Shown: one piece after another, positions 33,316-44,293 of the stretch
Numbering within the stretch: position 1 is the stretch's first letter
How the letters are laid out: every line of letters begins with the position of its first letter
Assembly (NCBI GenBank): GCA_944384295.1
Contig: CALWSU010000014.1
Span: 1-50,009, forward strand
Direction: 5' to 3'
DNA length: 50,009 nucleotides
Origin: an uncultured Lachnospiraceae bacterium
GTDB lineage: Bacteria; Bacillota; Clostridia; Lachnospirales; Anaerotignaceae
Notes under the pieces: generated by a model
What the model was told of the DNA's origin: nothing
The model's database searches: none
The model's input: only the letters and a program-made list of their open reading frames with translations
Position numbers and translations under genes: made by a program

Positions 33316-34521
33316 ATGCGACAATATCATACAATAGAAGAAGCATTAGAAGCGTTAAGACAAGGCAAAATGATACTGGTAACAGATGACCCCGACAGAG
33401 AAAATGAGGGGGATTTGATTTGTGCGGCAGAATTTGCCACCACAGAAAATGTCAATTTTATGGCAACACATGGCAAAGGTCTGATTTGTATGCCCATGAG
33501 CGAAGAATTGGGACGCAAGCTGATGCTGCCTCAGATGGTGACCGAAAATACAGATAACCATTGCACAGCATTTACTGTATCCATTGACCATGTAGATACT
33601 ACAACAGGTATCTCGGCAGAAGAACGTGGGCTTACTGCCCGCAAATGCGTTGACCCTGACGCAAAACCACAAGATTTCCGCAGACCGGGGCATATGTTCC
33701 CTTTGATTTCTCGTCGTGGTGGCGTATTGACCAGAGAAGGACATACAGAAGCTACGGTAGACTTGATGCGTCTGGCAGGTTTGCAGCCCTGCGGTTTGTG
33801 CTGTGAAATCATGTCTGATGATGGTACCATGATGCGCACACCTGCTTTATGGGATTTGGCGGAAAAGTATGATTTGAAATTCATTACCATTCATGACTTG
33901 CAGAATTACTGCCGCCGCAATGAAAAACATGTCATTCGCGAAGCAGAAGCAAAAATGCCCACACGCTTTGGAGAATTCCGTATTTTTGGCTATGTCAACG
34001 ATTTGACAGGGGAGCATCATGTGGCTTTGGTCAAAGGCGAAATCGGAGATGGCAAAAATCTGCTGTGCCGCGTACATTCCGAATGCTTGACAGGTGATGT
34101 GTTTGGTTCTCGTCGTTGTGACTGCGGACAGCAGTTGGCAGCAGCCATGGCACAGATTGAAAAAGAAGGCAGAGGGATTTTGTTATATATGCGCCAAGAA
34201 GGCAGAGGCATTGGCTTGATCAATAAATTAAAAGCCTATGAATTACAGGAAAAAGGCAGAGATACCGTAGAAGCCAATATCGAATTGGGCTTTGCGCCGG
34301 ATTTGAGAGAATATTGGATTGGCGCGCAGATTTTGCAGGATTTGGGCGCAAAAGAATTGCGTCTTTTGACCAATAACCCCACAAAAGTCTATGGTTTGGA
34401 CGGTTTTGGCGTATCTATTGTAGAACGTGTACCAATCGAAATCGAACCACAAGAAGACGATGCATTTTATTTGCAGACAAAACAGCAAAAAATGGGACAT
34501 ATTTTCTCTCACTTGCTGTAA
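33316..34521 (+). CDS. ribBA: Bifunctional DHBP synthase / GTP cyclohydrolase II
   Basis: A 401-residue fusion supplying both precursors of the lumazine ring. Residues 1-205 are 3,4-dihydroxy-2-butanone-4-phosphate synthase, with [11 protein letters not shown] and [14 protein letters not shown]. Residues 206-400 are GTP cyclohydrolase II, with the zinc cysteines in [17 protein letters not shown] and the RQEGRGIGL motif. ATG at 33316 is 10 nt after GGAG; the ATG at 33307 lies almost on top of it. It is the third gene of the operon. Confidence 0.96.
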   Translation: MRQYHTIEEALEALRQGKMILVTDDPDRENEGDLICAAEFATTENVNFMATHGKGLICMPMSEELGRKLMLPQMVTENTDNHCTAFTVSIDHVDTTTGISAEERGLTARKCVDPDAKPQDFRRPGHMFPLISRRGGVLTREGHTEATVDLMRLAGLQPCGLCCEIMSDDGTMMRTPALWDLAEKYDLKFITIHDLQNYCRRNEKHVIREAEAKMPTRFGEFRIFGYVNDLTGEHHVALVKGEIGDGKNLLCRVHSECLTGDVFGSRRCDCGQQLAAAMAQIEKEGRGILLYMRQEGRGIGLINKLKAYELQEKGRDTVEANIELGFAPDLREYWIGAQILQDLGAKELRLLTNNPTKVYGLDGFGVSIVERVPIEIEPQEDDAFYLQTKQQKMGHIFSHLL

Positions 34522-34595
34522 GCATAAAAAGTATAAAAAGCATAAAACAATCAGAAACAATCGGAATTTATCAAAATTGATAGGAGGCAAAAAAC

Positions 34596-35057
34596 ATGAA
34601 AGTATTAGAAGGTTATTTACAAGGGCAAGGTATGAAAATCGGCATCGTTGCCGCTCGTTTCAATGAATTTATTGTAAGCAAACTCATCAGCGGCGCAGAG
34701 GACGCGCTGGTGCGTCATGGTGTCGCAGGGGACGATATTACATTGGCATGGGTGCCTGGTGCGTTTGAAATCCCTACCATTGCTTCTAAAATGGCAAAAA
34801 GCGGAAAATATGACGCGATACTGTGTCTGGGTGCTGTGATTCGTGGCGCAACTTCTCACTATGATTATGTATGCAATGAAGTTTCCAAAGGCGTGGCACA
34901 TATTGCGCTGGAACAGGATATGCCCGTATTATTTGGCGTATTGACCACAGATACCATTGAGCAGGCAATCGAACGCGCAGGCACAAAAGCAGGCAACAAA
35001 GGCTATGATGTGGCATGTGCAGCCATTGAAATGGTGGATTTGTCCAAAAAAATGTAA
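34596..35057 (+). CDS. ribH: 6,7-dimethyl-8-ribityllumazine synthase
   Basis: A 153-residue enzyme that condenses the pyrimidine and butanone products into lumazine, usually as an icosahedral 60-mer. Family motifs are [41 protein letters not shown] with the catalytic His, and [18 protein letters not shown] precedes the ATG. Last gene of the rib operon. Its stop is only five bases from the end of an inverted copy of repeat A; no other terminator is seen, so repeat hairpin H7 may help end the transcript. Confidence 0.96.
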   Translation: MKVLEGYLQGQGMKIGIVAARFNEFIVSKLISGAEDALVRHGVAGDDITLAWVPGAFEIPTIASKMAKSGKYDAILCLGAVIRGATSHYDYVCNEVSKGVAHIALEQDMPVLFGVLTTDTIEQAIERAGTKAGNKGYDVACAAIEMVDLSKKM

Positions 35058-35062
35058 TCTCT

Positions 35063-35346
35063 CAGGGTGTCGAAAAATCGACACCCTGTCGTCAAAGGCT
35101 CATTTCATTCAAGCCTTTGACGAGTAGACAGAAGTATAAAGCTCTGGGTCAAGCACTTTGCTTCGCAAAGTCAGCTTCGCTGCCCCCGTTTCTTCGGGGT
35201 GCGGCATTCCATCGGCTAAAAGCCTTGAAACTTCGGCTTTTCCTTGTCGGAAATGAATTCCGACTGCGGATTCCAGTTGGGAAACGCTTCGTTTCCCAAC
35301 CCCTTCCGCGCTCTTGAAAAATTATGAAATCTAGTTTTTTGGCAGT
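35063..35346 (-). repeat. Structured dispersed repeat A, copy 2 (inverted)
   Basis: Minus-strand copy of the element at 25690-26035, about 284 bp, with all seven hairpins and a single (not duplicated) H4-H5 block. H7 is at plus 35063-35088, H1 at about plus 35278-35300. It begins 5 bp after the ribH stop codon. The left end (plus 35330-35346) carries the ACTGCCAAAAAACTAG variant of the element terminus. No clear direct repeat flanks this copy. Confidence 0.88.
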
Positions 35347-35457
35347 CTGCTCTCTATGTTTCTGCCGCGACAAACAAAGTCTTTTTTGTTGTATGATTTT
35401 TTGGTATACTGATAAATGGACATACTAGAAACAAAAACAAAAAAGGAGTGAAACGGC

Positions 35458-35691
35458 ATGAAGCACGATACTTATAAATTTCAGGACTTGAGCGAGGTGT
35501 GTTATCACCTGCGCAAATATAAAGACTGTACCGAACCATGGCAGGCAGATTTTTGCAATATGTACGGCGAACTGGTTGCAAGCTTTGACAGCGACGAAGA
35601 AACCATGGAGCGCTTGCAAGATGAGGACGAAACCTATGCTATGGTCACAGAATTGATGGATATTGCTATGATGATGGGCAAGCATTGGTAA
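35458..35691 (+). CDS. Small acidic protein of unknown function
   Basis: A 77-residue acidic protein (many Asp and Glu between residues 42 and 62) with no signal or membrane segment. AAAGGAG lies 9 nt before the ATG, and codon use is like its neighbours, so it is probably real. The sequence reads as mainly helical. No family is recognised. It stands alone between two repeat elements, copy 2 of repeat A upstream and copy 2 of repeat B downstream. Confidence 0.65.
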   Translation: MKHDTYKFQDLSEVCYHLRKYKDCTEPWQADFCNMYGELVASFDSDEETMERLQDEDETYAMVTELMDIAMMMGKHW

Positions 35692-35734
35692 AACAAAAAG
35701 AGGTTTTTCATAAAAATAGGAAAGACGTTTTTAT

Positions 35735-35840
35735 GGACTTCTGTATAAGAAAACAAAGAATGCTGGAATCTTTACAATACGAAGGATTCCAGCATTTTTT
35801 TACTGAGATGGATTCGGTATATTTTTTTCTAAAGACAACT
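35735..35840. repeat. Small structured repeat B, copy 2
   Basis: Second copy of the segment at 14700-14805. The stem GAATGCTGGAATC (35758-35770) pairs with GATTCCAGCATT (35785-35796) around the shared loop core TTTACAATA. Several stem bases differ from copy 1 as matched pairs. It follows the 77-residue gene and has T-rich sequence after the stem, so it may act as a terminator. Confidence 0.6.
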
Positions 35841-35845
35841 GATTT

Positions 35846-35884
35846 AGTTCCCCTTAAAAAAATCAAGGGGAACTTTCTTTTTTA
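35846..35884 (+). terminator. Intrinsic terminator
   Basis: AGTTCCCCTT (35846-35855) pairs with AAGGGGAACT (35865-35874), followed by TTCTTTTTT. It ends transcription from the small acidic protein gene. The stretch 35885-36025 holds no gene I can support. Confidence 0.85.
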
Positions 35885-36025
35885 TTGTCTTTTTTTACAG
35901 AAAAGGTGCGAAATTCACTGTCGTAAAAAAGGCAAAAATGAAAAAAGAAATCGCTTTCGACACCAAAAAAACTGGAATTTTGTTGAGTTTATGGGATTTT
36001 TAACATTTTCTTAGCATTATCTTTA

Positions 36026-36080
36026 TTGCTTTTTTTGAAGTAAAAGGCATATAATGAGAAAAACAGACCAAGTGGTCTGA
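36026..36080 (+). promoter_or_regulatory. Promoter with TetR-type operator (operator copy 1)
   Basis: TTGCTT (36026-36031), an 18-bp spacer and TATAAT (36050-36055) are followed ten bases later by the palindrome AGACCAAGTGGTCT (36065-36078). The operator covers the expected transcription start, so a bound TetR-family protein would block transcription. The same 16 bases, AGACCAAGTGGTCTGA, recur at 36313-36328. Confidence 0.7.
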
Positions 36081-36312
36081 ACAGATTGTAGAAAAAGTGT
36101 TTTCTATAAAAATTCAAGCTCGCGGAAGGGGTTGGGGAACAAAGAGTTCCCCAACTGCAATCCGCAGTCGGAATTCATTTCCGACGAGGAAAAGCAGAAA
36201 TTTCAAGGCTTTTAGCCGATGGAATTTTTGCTTTATACCTCTGTCTACTCGTCAAAGCCTTGAATGAAATGAGGCTTTGACGATAGGGTGTCGATTTTTC
36301 GACACCCTAAAT
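36081..36312 (+). repeat. Structured dispersed repeat A, copy 3 (H4-H5 block absent), inside the tetR leader
   Basis: A shorter copy, about 230 bp, lacking the H4/H5 block. H1, H6 and H7 are kept with changed but still paired bases: H1 reads TTGGGGAAC/GTTCCCCAA, H6 CGTCAAAGCC/GGCTTTGACG, H7 TAGGGTGTCGA/TCGACACCCTA. The left end is diverged. It lies between two identical 16-bp operator sequences, in the transcribed leader of the TetR-activase operon. Confidence 0.85.
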
Positions 36313-36328
36313 AGACCAAGTGGTCTGA
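36313..36328. promoter_or_regulatory. TetR-type operator, copy 2
   Basis: The same 16 bases as at 36065-36080, with arms AGACCA/TGGTCT, found 68 bp before the tetR start codon. It may be a second operator or the duplicated target site of repeat A copy 3. Confidence 0.6.
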
Positions 36329-36396
36329 GGTTGTGTCAGTGTGAAATGATGTCAGGACTGACAACAAGATAGGGAACAGAAAAAGGATGAAAGCAT

Positions 36397-37059
36397 ATGA
36401 AAACAGAACATCATATTTTGCAAACGGCATTTCGTCTTTTTTTAGAAAAAGGGTTTGCCGATGTTTCTACCAATGAAATCATACGCGAAGCCGGTACCAC
36501 AAAGGGCGGCTTTTATTATTGCTTCAAAAGCCGAGAGGATTTGGTGGCACAGGTCATACAGGCGTATTTGGTACCATATTATTTGCAGCCGCTTGCAGCC
36601 ATGCAGCGCGCTTGGATACAAAAAGAAGAAGATGTTTCTACAAAAACGCTTTTGTGGAATGCATATTTTGCACCACAGCGGTTTTCGCTGTATCGCCAAC
36701 ATATCGGTATGGAAATTGCGTTTCGAGATTTCTATTTCTTATTATATGAAGGCATGAAAAAATATGACTTGGTGCAGCAGTGTTTTGCAGAAAATACGCG
36801 TGAGCGGGAACGCTGTCTGCGCCGGATTTTGGAACGCGGCAAACAACGCAAGGAAATTGCAGAGGATTTGGATATTTCAGGCTGTGTGATGATGACATTA
36901 GCCATGCAGGACGGTATACAAGCCTTGAAAGTATTAGACGAACAGATAGATGACGAAGAAAAATATCGCTATATTGAAGAACAAATCTGGCGTGAAATTG
37001 CCGTACAGGACGTATATTTGAAACAGTTACATGGGGGTGTAAACAGTGCAGTATCATAA
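36397..37059 (+). CDS. TetR/AcrR-family transcriptional regulator
   Basis: A 220-residue repressor-type protein. Residues 1-55 are the TetR helix-turn-helix ([45 protein letters not shown]); the C-terminal 160 residues are a helical ligand-binding domain of unknown ligand, perhaps an acyl-CoA given the next gene. AAAGGATG precedes the ATG. The last 14 bases overlap the start of the activase gene, so the two are translationally coupled. Two palindromic operators upstream suggest autoregulation. Confidence 0.9.
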   Translation: MKTEHHILQTAFRLFLEKGFADVSTNEIIREAGTTKGGFYYCFKSREDLVAQVIQAYLVPYYLQPLAAMQRAWIQKEEDVSTKTLLWNAYFAPQRFSLYRQHIGMEIAFRDFYFLLYEGMKKYDLVQQCFAENTRERERCLRRILERGKQRKEIAEDLDISGCVMMTLAMQDGIQALKVLDEQIDDEEKYRYIEEQIWREIAVQDVYLKQLHGGVNSAVS

Positions 37060-40000
37060 TAACATTACATATCGAATGGGTATTGACATTGGTTCTACCA
37101 CAGTCAAAGTTGTTTTAGCAGATGCGGCGCAAAATATCGTATTTAGCCGTTATCGCAGACATTTTTCAGAAATTAAGAAAACAGTCAAAGAAATTTTAGA
37201 AGAAGCTAGAAAAGAATTGGGTGAATGCAGCTTTTCTACCATGATTACAGGCAGCGGCGGCGTGGCTTTGGCAAAAGCCTTGGAAGTGGAATTTATACAG
37301 GAAGTTGTCGCAACCGCAAATGCCATTGAAGCAGTGGCACCACAAACTGATGTTGCCATTGAACTGGGCGGCGAAGATGCCAAAATCATTTATTTCTCTG
37401 GTGGTAATGTAGAACAGCGTATGAATGGCGTATGCGCTGGTGGTACAGGCTCTTTTATTGACCAGATGGCAAGTTTGCTGCAAACAGACGCGACAGGCTT
37501 GAATGAATACGCAAAAAATCACGAAGTCATCTATCCGATTGCTTCTCGTTGCGGCGTATTCGCAAAGACAGACATTCAGCCACTCATCAATGAAGGCGCG
37601 AAAAAAGAGGACTTGGCGGCTTCTATTTTTCAGGCAGTTGTCAATCAGACCATTGCAGGCTTGGCATGTGGTAAACCCATACGCGGACATGTTGCGTTTT
37701 TGGGCGGTCCCTTGCATTTCCTGTCCCAACTGCGTCAACGTTTTATCGAAACCTTGCATTTGACAGACGAAACCGCACTTTTGCCGGAAAATTCTCATTT
37801 GTTTGCGGCATATGGTACCGCTTTGTCGAATAAAGGCGAGGCAGATTTGAATTTTACTACATTATTGAGCCGTCTGGAACATGGCGCAGAATTGGCAGTA
37901 GAAGTAGACCGTTTGGCGCCTTTGTTCCGCGATGGAGCAGAATACGAAGCATTCCAAACACGTCATAATCAAGATAAAGTCAAACGTGTGCCAATTTCTA
38001 CATACCAAGGTGATGCCTTTTTGGGTATCGACGCAGGTTCCACCACAACAAAAGTAGCATTGGTCAGCGACCAAGGCGATTTGCTCTATTCCTTCTATGC
38101 AAGCAATGAAGGCAATCCTTTAAAAGTTGTGATGCAGAGCTTGAACGAAATGTATGATTTGATGCCTGAAGGCGTGACCATTCGCAAATCCTGTGTCACA
38201 GGTTATGGCGAAGGCTTGATTAAAGCGGCATTACAAATTGATTTAGGCTATATCGAAACCGTAGCGCATTATAAAGCAGCGCAGTTCTTCCGCCCAGATG
38301 TCGATTTTATATTGGATATTGGCGGGCAGGATATGAAATGTATCCGTATCAAAGATGGCGTGATTGACAGCGTATTGCTCAATGAGGCTTGTTCTTCCGG
38401 CTGTGGCTCCTTTATCGAAACTTTTGCAAAATCTTTGAATTATAGTGTTGCTGATTTCGCCAAAATCGCACTCTTTGCAAAAGCTCCCATTGACTTGGGT
38501 TCTCGTTGTACGGTATTTATGAATTCCCGTGTCAAACAGGCACAGAAAGAGGGGGCAGACGTTGCCGATATTTCCGCAGGTTTGGCATATTCTGTTATCA
38601 AAAACGCGCTGTTGAAAGTCATTAAGATTGCAGACCCCAAAGCAATGGGAAAATCTATGGTCGTACAGGGCGGTACATTCTATAATGATGCTGTTTTGAA
38701 AAGCTTTGAAATGATTAGTGGCAGAGAAGCAGTACGTCCTGATATTGCAGGTATTATGGGCGCGTTTGGCGCAGGTCTGATTGCAAGAAGCAAATATACC
38801 GCAGGCGAACAGACCACATTGCTTTCTCGTGAAGCTATGAATGCTTTGGAAATTCAGTCCAATATGGCAAGATGCCAAGGCTGTACCAATCATTGTTTGT
38901 TGACGATCAACCGTTTTGATGGCAACCGCAGATTCATTACAGGTAATCGTTGTGAAAAAGGCTTAGGCAAAGATAAAATCGAAAATCCAGCACCCAATCT
39001 GTTTGAATACAAACGTCATAGATTATTCGATTATGAACCATTGACCGCAGAACAGGCACATCGTGGTACAGTAGGGATTCCACGCGTATTGAATATGTGG
39101 GAGGATTACCCATTCTGGTTTACCTTCTTCACCAATTTGGGGTATCGTGTGGTATTGTCCCCGTATTCTTCCAAAGCCATTTTTGAAAAAGGTATGGAAT
39201 CTATCCCAAGCGAATCCGTTTGCTACCCCGCAAAATTGGTGCATGGACATATCATGTATTTGATTGAACAGGGTGTAGATTTTATATTCTATCCCGGTAT
39301 TGTATACGAAAGACGCGACAGCAGCGCAGCAGATAATAATTACAACTGCCCGATTGTAGCATCCTATAATGAAAATATCAAAAACAATGTAGAGGAATTG
39401 AAGGAAAAACAAGTACGTTTGATGAATCCTTTCCTTGCTTTGGATAAAATCGAAACCATCATACAACGTATGACAGAAGAATTTGTACCAATGGGCTGTA
39501 GTGCACAGGAAATCAAAGCGGCAGTCGAAGCCGGTTGGAAAGAATGGGACAGCTTCCGTCATGATATGCATAAAAAAGGCGAGGAAACTGTGGAATACAT
39601 CAAGCAGCATAATATGACTGGTATTGTGCTGGGTGGCAGACCATATCACGCAGACCCAGAAATCAATCATGGTATTCCAGAATTGATTGCAGGCTATCAT
39701 ATCGCTGTATTGACAGAGGATAGCGTGGCGCATATGGGACATGTGGAACGTCCTACTGTGGTACGTGACCAATGGACATATCATTCCCGTTTGTATGAAG
39801 CGGCAGCCTTTGTCAAACGTCAGCCCAATATAGAATATGTACAGCTTAATTCCTTTGGCTGTGGTCTGGACGCTGTGACAACAGATGAAGTCAAAGCCAT
39901 TTTGACAGCAGCAGGCAAAATTTATACCGCTTTGAAAATAGATGAAGTCAATAACTTGGGCGCGGCGAGAATCCGTATTCGTTCTTTGATTGCGGCAATT

Positions 40001-41350
40001 GAAGATAGAAAAGAGAAAAACATACAGCCCAAAAAAGGCGATGCTTCTTTGAAACGTGTACTCTTTACAAAACAAATGCGCAAAGAATATACCATACTTT
40101 GTCCACAGATGTCGCCTATTCATTTTGATATTTTGGAACCTGCATTCCGTAAATGCGGCTATAATCTGGAAATCATGGCGGCTATGGACAAAAACGCCAT
40201 AGATGCGGGCTTGAAATATGTCAATAATGATGCTTGCTATCCTGCGTTGATTACCATAGGGCAATTGATGAATGGTTTGTTATCTGGCAATTATGACTTG
40301 AACCGTACCGCGCTTTTGATTTCACAGACGGGCGGCGGCTGTCGTGCGACAAACTATATCGCCTTTATCCGTAAGGCATTGGAAAACGCAGGCATGCCAA
40401 ATATACCAGTGATTTCTATCAATCCAGCAGGACTGGAGAAAAACCCTGGTTTCAAATATGAACCGGCATTATTGCATCGCGCAATGCAGGCAATGGTATA
40501 TGGCGATACATTCATGCGTGTGCTGTATCGTACCCGTCCATATGAAAAAGTAGCAGGTTCCGCAAATGCGTTGTATGAAAAATGGAATGAAAAAGTCAAA
40601 AAAGATATTTTGCGCGCAGATAGAAAGACATTCTGTGCCAATATCGCAAATATCATTCGCGACTTTGACGCACTGGAACTGGACGAAACATTGAAAAAAC
40701 CACGTGTTGGTATTGTAGGCGAAATTTTAGTCAAATTCCATCCGACAGCCAATAATGATTTGGTCAATCTGTTAGAGCGCGAAGGCGCCGAAGCAGTGGT
40801 GCCTGATTTGATGACATTTGGTTTATATTGCTGTTATAATGCCACACAAAAAGAAAAATATCTGGGTGGCAGCAAGAAAGGCAGAATCATCGCCAATCTG
40901 GTAGCAAAAGTCATAGAATGGTATCAAAAACCTATGTTGCAGGCATTGAAGAAAAGCAAACGCTTTGATTGTCCGGAAAATATCCGCACATTGGGACAAT
41001 ACGCCGAAAAAGTGGTTTCTTTGTGTAACCAAACTGGCGAAGGTTGGTTCCTGACTGCTGAAATGATTGAATTGATTCACAGCGGCGTACCGAATATCGT
41101 ATGTACACAGCCTTTCGGTTGCCTGCCAAACCATGTTGTGGGTAAGGGCGTCATCAAAGAATTGCGCAAACAATATCCCATTTCTAATATTGTGGCAATC
41201 GACTATGACCCCGGTGCAAGCGAAGTCAACCAGCTCAATCGTATCAAATTGATGCTGTCTTCCGCAGAAAAGAATTTAGCTGCCGGACAGGTAGGCACAC
41301 CCAAAGAAAAACATACCGTACAAGAAGTTGCTTTCTCTGTACAGGATTAA
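37046..41350 (+). CDS. Giant acyl-CoA dehydratase activase (double BadF/HgdC ATPase + DUF2229 + HgdB-like region)
   Basis: A 1434-residue cytosolic protein. Residues 12-265 and 325-580 are two ASKHA-type BcrAD/BadFG ATPase domains ([10 protein letters not shown] and [10 protein letters not shown]). The iron-sulfur cysteine motif is CAGGTGSF near residue 130 and CSSGCGSF near 449-456. A cysteine cluster, CQGCTNHC, lies near 610, the DUF2229 domain at about 675-890, and an HgdB-like cysteine-containing region to about 1390. Single-domain homologues use ATP to drive one electron into 2-hydroxyacyl-CoA dehydratases; what the giant form activates is not clear to me. The start is a GTG with GGGGGTG six bases before it, overlapping tetR. 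No dehydratase subunits are nearby. Confidence 0.9.
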   Translation: MQYHNNITYRMGIDIGSTTVKVVLADAAQNIVFSRYRRHFSEIKKTVKEILEEARKELGECSFSTMITGSGGVALAKALEVEFIQEVVATANAIEAVAPQTDVAIELGGEDAKIIYFSGGNVEQRMNGVCAGGTGSFIDQMASLLQTDATGLNEYAKNHEVIYPIASRCGVFAKTDIQPLINEGAKKEDLAASIFQAVVNQTIAGLACGKPIRGHVAFLGGPLHFLSQLRQRFIETLHLTDETALLPENSHLFAAYGTALSNKGEADLNFTTLLSRLEHGAELAVEVDRLAPLFRDGAEYEAFQTRHNQDKVKRVPISTYQGDAFLGIDAGSTTTKVALVSDQGDLLYSFYASNEGNPLKVVMQSLNEMYDLMPEGVTIRKSCVTGYGEGLIKAALQIDLGYIETVAHYKAAQFFRPDVDFILDIGGQDMKCIRIKDGVIDSVLLNEACSSGCGSFIETFAKSLNYSVADFAKIALFAKAPIDLGSRCTVFMNSRVKQAQKEGADVADISAGLAYSVIKNALLKVIKIADPKAMGKSMVVQGGTFYNDAVLKSFEMISGREAVRPDIAGIMGAFGAGLIARSKYTAGEQTTLLSREAMNALEIQSNMARCQGCTNHCLLTINRFDGNRRFITGNRCEKGLGKDKIENPAPNLFEYKRHRLFDYEPLTAEQAHRGTVGIPRVLNMWEDYPFWFTFFTNLGYRVVLSPYSSKAIFEKGMESIPSESVCYPAKLVHGHIMYLIEQGVDFIFYPGIVYERRDSSAADNNYNCPIVASYNENIKNNVEELKEKQVRLMNPFLALDKIETIIQRMTEEFVPMGCSAQEIKAAVEAGWKEWDSFRHDMHKKGEETVEYIKQHNMTGIVLGGRPYHADPEINHGIPELIAGYHIAVLTEDSVAHMGHVERPTVVRDQWTYHSRLYEAAAFVKRQPNIEYVQLNSFGCGLDAVTTDEVKAILTAAGKIYTALKIDEVNNLGAARIRIRSLIAAIEDRKEKNIQPKKGDASLKRVLFTKQMRKEYTILCPQMSPIHFDILEPAFRKCGYNLEIMAAMDKNAIDAGLKYVNNDACYPALITIGQLMNGLLSGNYDLNRTALLISQTGGGCRATNYIAFIRKALENAGMPNIPVISINPAGLEKNPGFKYEPALLHRAMQAMVYGDTFMRVLYRTRPYEKVAGSANALYEKWNEKVKKDILRADRKTFCANIANIIRDFDALELDETLKKPRVGIVGEILVKFHPTANNDLVNLLEREGAEAVVPDLMTFGLYCCYNATQKEKYLGGSKKGRIIANLVAKVIEWYQKPMLQALKKSKRFDCPENIRTLGQYAEKVVSLCNQTGEGWFLTAEMIELIHSGVPNIVCTQPFGCLPNHVVGKGVIKELRKQYPISNIVAIDYDPGASEVNQLNRIKLMLSSAEKNLAAGQVGTPKEKHTVQEVAFSVQD

Positions 41351-41364
41351 AAAACAAATATATC

Positions 41365-41413
41365 AAAAAAACGGAGAAAATCCCTTGTTGCATATGGGAT
41401 TTTCTCCATTTTT
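41365..41413 (+). terminator. Terminator of the TetR-activase operon
   Basis: GGAGAAAATCCC (41373-41384) pairs with GGGATTTTCTCC (41396-41407), followed by ATTTTTG. Confidence 0.88.
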
Positions 41414-41422
41414 GTTTTTCCC

Positions 41423-41472
41423 AAAAAAGAGCCACTGTATCCGAAAAATTTTCTTTCTCAGATACAGTGGCT
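41423..41472 (-). terminator. Terminator of pgi
   Basis: AGCCACTGTATC (41430-41441) pairs with GATACAGTGGCT (41461-41472). On the minus strand it lies about 55 bp after the pgi stop codon and ends in a T-run (plus AAAAAA at 41423-41428). Confidence 0.85.
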
Positions 41473-41525
41473 TTGATATGGTATGACTTTATGCCATCAA
41501 TCTTTTTTTGTTTGGCAGATGGAGA

Positions 41526-42863
41526 TTATTCAGCTAATCTCTTTTCCAAATCTGCTTTCATATCTTCATAGCCAGGTTTGCCCAACAGTGCAAACATGTT
41601 TTTCTTGTAAGCTTCTACACCGGGTTGGTCGAAGGGGTTAACATCTAACATATAGCCACTGATGCCGACTGCTTTTTCAAAGAAGTATACCAGTGCGCCA
41701 AAATGCCAAGCGTCCATACGGTCGATTTCCACTACCATATTGGGTACACCGCCGTCGATGTGTGCCAGCATAGTACCTGCAAATGCTTTGCTGTTGACAA
41801 ACTGCATATCTTTAGATGCCATGAAGTTCAGACCATCCAGATTTTCGTCATCAAATGGTACCAATACTGTGTTTTTGGGTTCTTTGCACCATAATACGGT
41901 TTCAAAGAAATAGCGGCTGCCTTCCTGTATAAACTGTCCAATGGAATGCAGGTCTGTAGAGAAGTTTGCGGAAACAGGGAATACCCCTTTGCCGTCTTTG
42001 CCTTCGCTTTCTGCATATAACTGTTTGTACCATTCACCAAAAGAGGTCATATGGGGTTCATAGTTTGCTAAAATTTCTACTGTTTTGCCATTGCGATAGA
42101 AGAAATTTCTTGCTGCTGCATATTGGTAGCAAGGATTTTCCATGATATCAGGATTGCTGTAAGCTTCTCTCGCCCATGCTGCGCCTTCCATGACTGCGTC
42201 GATGTCTACGCCTGCCACTGCCATAGCCAACATACCAACTGCGGTCAATACAGTGAATCTGCCGCCGATGTCATCCGGGATCACAAAGGTTTCATAGCCT
42301 TCTGTATTGCACATGGTTTTCAGAGCACCACGCGCACGGTCTGTGGTTGCATAGATACGTTCTGCTGCGCCTTCTTTGCCGTATTTCTTTTCCAAAAGCT
42401 GTTTGAAAATACGGAAAGCGATTGCGGGTTCTGTTGTGGTACCGGATTTGGAAATCACGTTCACAGAAAAATCTCTGTCGCCCAAAATACCTAATATATC
42501 GCTCAAATATGCAGAGCTGATATTGTTGCCGACAAAATAAATGTCAGGTGTATCTTTTTGTTTGTTTTCGTTATAGAAAGGTGTTTTGATGAAATCCAAT
42601 GCGGTTCTGGTGCCCAGATAAGAACCACCAATCCCAATCACAATCAAAACTTCACTTTGTTTCTGGATTTTTTGTGCTGCCTGTTTGATGCGTGCAAATT
42701 CTTCTTTGTCGTAATCAACGGGCCAGTTAATCCAGCCTACAAAGTCATTGCCTTTCCCTGTTTTGTTGTGCAGTGCTTCATGGCAGGATTTTACTTCTGC
42801 TGCCAATGATGCAAAATCGGATTTTGTTACTGCATTGTTTTTGACTGAAAATGAAATGCTCAT
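41526..42863 (-). CDS. pgi: Glucose-6-phosphate isomerase
   Basis: A 445-residue glycolytic enzyme interconverting glucose-6-phosphate and fructose-6-phosphate, of the short form found in Firmicutes. Landmarks: [16 protein letters not shown] (sugar-phosphate loop), [18 protein letters not shown] (SIS domain phosphate site), [19 protein letters not shown], and [11 protein letters not shown] near the C-terminus with the catalytic Lys. ATG at 42863 follows GAGGAGG; the frame back to 42926 has no ribosome site. Single gene, convergent with the activase operon. Confidence 0.96.
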   Translation of the reverse strand: MSISFSVKNNAVTKSDFASLAAEVKSCHEALHNKTGKGNDFVGWINWPVDYDKEEFARIKQAAQKIQKQSEVLIVIGIGGSYLGTRTALDFIKTPFYNENKQKDTPDIYFVGNNISSAYLSDILGILGDRDFSVNVISKSGTTTEPAIAFRIFKQLLEKKYGKEGAAERIYATTDRARGALKTMCNTEGYETFVIPDDIGGRFTVLTAVGMLAMAVAGVDIDAVMEGAAWAREAYSNPDIMENPCYQYAAARNFFYRNGKTVEILANYEPHMTSFGEWYKQLYAESEGKDGKGVFPVSANFSTDLHSIGQFIQEGSRYFFETVLWCKEPKNTVLVPFDDENLDGLNFMASKDMQFVNSKAFAGTMLAHIDGGVPNMVVEIDRMDAWHFGALVYFFEKAVGISGYMLDVNPFDQPGVEAYKKNMFALLGKPGYEDMKADLEKRLAE

Positions 42864-42935
42864 AATGATAGTACCTCCTCTAGTTTTTTGTTTTCCCCAT
42901 ATTTTCTTTTGAAATTGCAGATACAATTTCTATTA

Positions 42936-44180
42936 TTACTGCGTCCCTTTTACGATGATTTCGGTTACAGGTTCTTGTATGACTTCTTTGGAAACCTCTT
43001 TTTCCTCTGTAACCAAACCATTGACGCGTGTAATCTGAATGGTGCTTTTCTTTTGCCCGTCGCGTCCCTGTTGAATGACGCGTTGATAACTGGCGGGCTT
43101 TGTATCGTCATACTGTGTTTCGTATGTTTTCTTTTCTACCATAGTCAAAACTTGGGTTTCTACAGATTTCACAGAAACCATAGGTTTTTGTTCTGTGACA
43201 TTGATGGTTTGTCCCACCACGATTGGTGTAGTAATGGTCATACCGGGATTGGCGGCAATGACTTCTTCCAATGTCATGTCAAATTCTGCCGCGATTTTTG
43301 CAAGTGTATCTTTGCTTTGTATCGTGTATGTGGTGGTAACAGGTGTGGTACTGGTCAGTTTTGCGAAAGCCTCATCTACACTTAATATTTCCGCAGAATT
43401 TACAAATTGCTTTTGTATATTGACATTTTCTACAAAAGAAATTTCAGCGTTTGATGTTGTGGTGGTACCTTCGGTAGTAGTATCTGTAGTGGTACCTTCT
43501 GTCGTGCTGCCTTCTGTCGTAGTGCCTTCCGTATTGGATTCGTTTGTAGTATTTGTAGTATTAGCAGTATCCGCCGCGGTATTTGTAGTGTCTGTCGTTG
43601 TTTCTTGTGATGGATAATAAGTATCTTTGACTTGTTGCAGAACTTCTTCCGCTTCTGCCTGTGTGGCAAGTGGGGCAACTGCGCCGCCATCTACAAAAAT
43701 CACAGAAGCTTCTACTTTATAGGTAATGGCTGATTTCAGCTTGGGCAGCATATATTCCATCGTGCATACGTCTTTTTTACGGTCACTGCTGATATGCAGC
43801 CGTTGGACTGTGATTTCTTCATTGATTTTGACATTGGTACCAACCTCTGTGGCGAGTTGGGCTTCCAAATTTTGCACGATTTGTTCCGGTGTGATAGAAG
43901 TATCGGTCAAAATACCCATGCTGTTTTCCCCAACAAATACTTCTGCACCATTTTTATGAAATAACGCAAAACCGACAACGATAAGCACAAGAATCACTAT
44001 GCCGATGCCTGCCTGTTTTGGCGAGATTTTTGTTTTTTTCCGATTTGGTCTGCGAGATGCGCTGCTTTTTTTACGCGTCTTCTTTTTCCCAGTGCGCTGG
44101 CGTTCTGTGCTGCCATCGGTTTTGCCGCTGTATGGCACACGTTCCTCACGCTTTGGGAAAGCATCTGTCTTTCTTGCCAT
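42936..44180 (-). CDS. Membrane-anchored LysM-G5 cell-wall protein
   Basis: A 414-residue protein. A strongly basic cytoplasmic tail (residues 1-55) precedes one membrane helix (about 58-74), then an extracellular part with a Thr/Asn/Glu low-complexity linker (about 190-245). A LysM domain follows at about 287-330 (TYTIQSKDTLAKIAAEFDM) and a G5 domain at about 335-414 (ETQVLTMVEKKTYETQYDDTKP). LysM binds peptidoglycan glycan strands; G5 is an adhesion or wall-binding module of YabE-like proteins. No peptidase or amidase domain is present, so a scaffolding or adaptor role is likely. The linker is encoded by degenerate short tandem repeats (about 43450-43600) prone to length change. Confidence 0.82.
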   Translation of the reverse strand: MARKTDAFPKREERVPYSGKTDGSTERQRTGKKKTRKKSSASRRPNRKKTKISPKQAGIGIVILVLIVVGFALFHKNGAEVFVGENSMGILTDTSITPEQIVQNLEAQLATEVGTNVKINEEITVQRLHISSDRKKDVCTMEYMLPKLKSAITYKVEASVIFVDGGAVAPLATQAEAEEVLQQVKDTYYPSQETTTDTTNTAADTANTTNTTNESNTEGTTTEGSTTEGTTTDTTTEGTTTTSNAEISFVENVNIQKQFVNSAEILSVDEAFAKLTSTTPVTTTYTIQSKDTLAKIAAEFDMTLEEVIAANPGMTITTPIVVGQTINVTEQKPMVSVKSVETQVLTMVEKKTYETQYDDTKPASYQRVIQQGRDGQKKSTIQITRVNGLVTEEKEVSKEVIQEPVTEIIVKGTQ

Positions 44181-44293
44181 TGGTTTCCCCCCTTCATTTG
44201 TACAAAAAAGATACCATGTTTATTTTATGCCATTCTGGTAAGGATTGCAAGAAAAACAGACTGCTTGTAAAAAAACTGTTAGATGCGCCAAAA

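Noticed and set aside
39023..40264. A 413-codon minus-strand open frame inside the activase gene (and similar long antisense frames at 5270-6259 and 21223-21954)
   Set aside because: They lie wholly opposite well-supported genes, have no ribosome site, and read as His/Cys/Phe/Ile-rich sequence typical of the complement of real codons.
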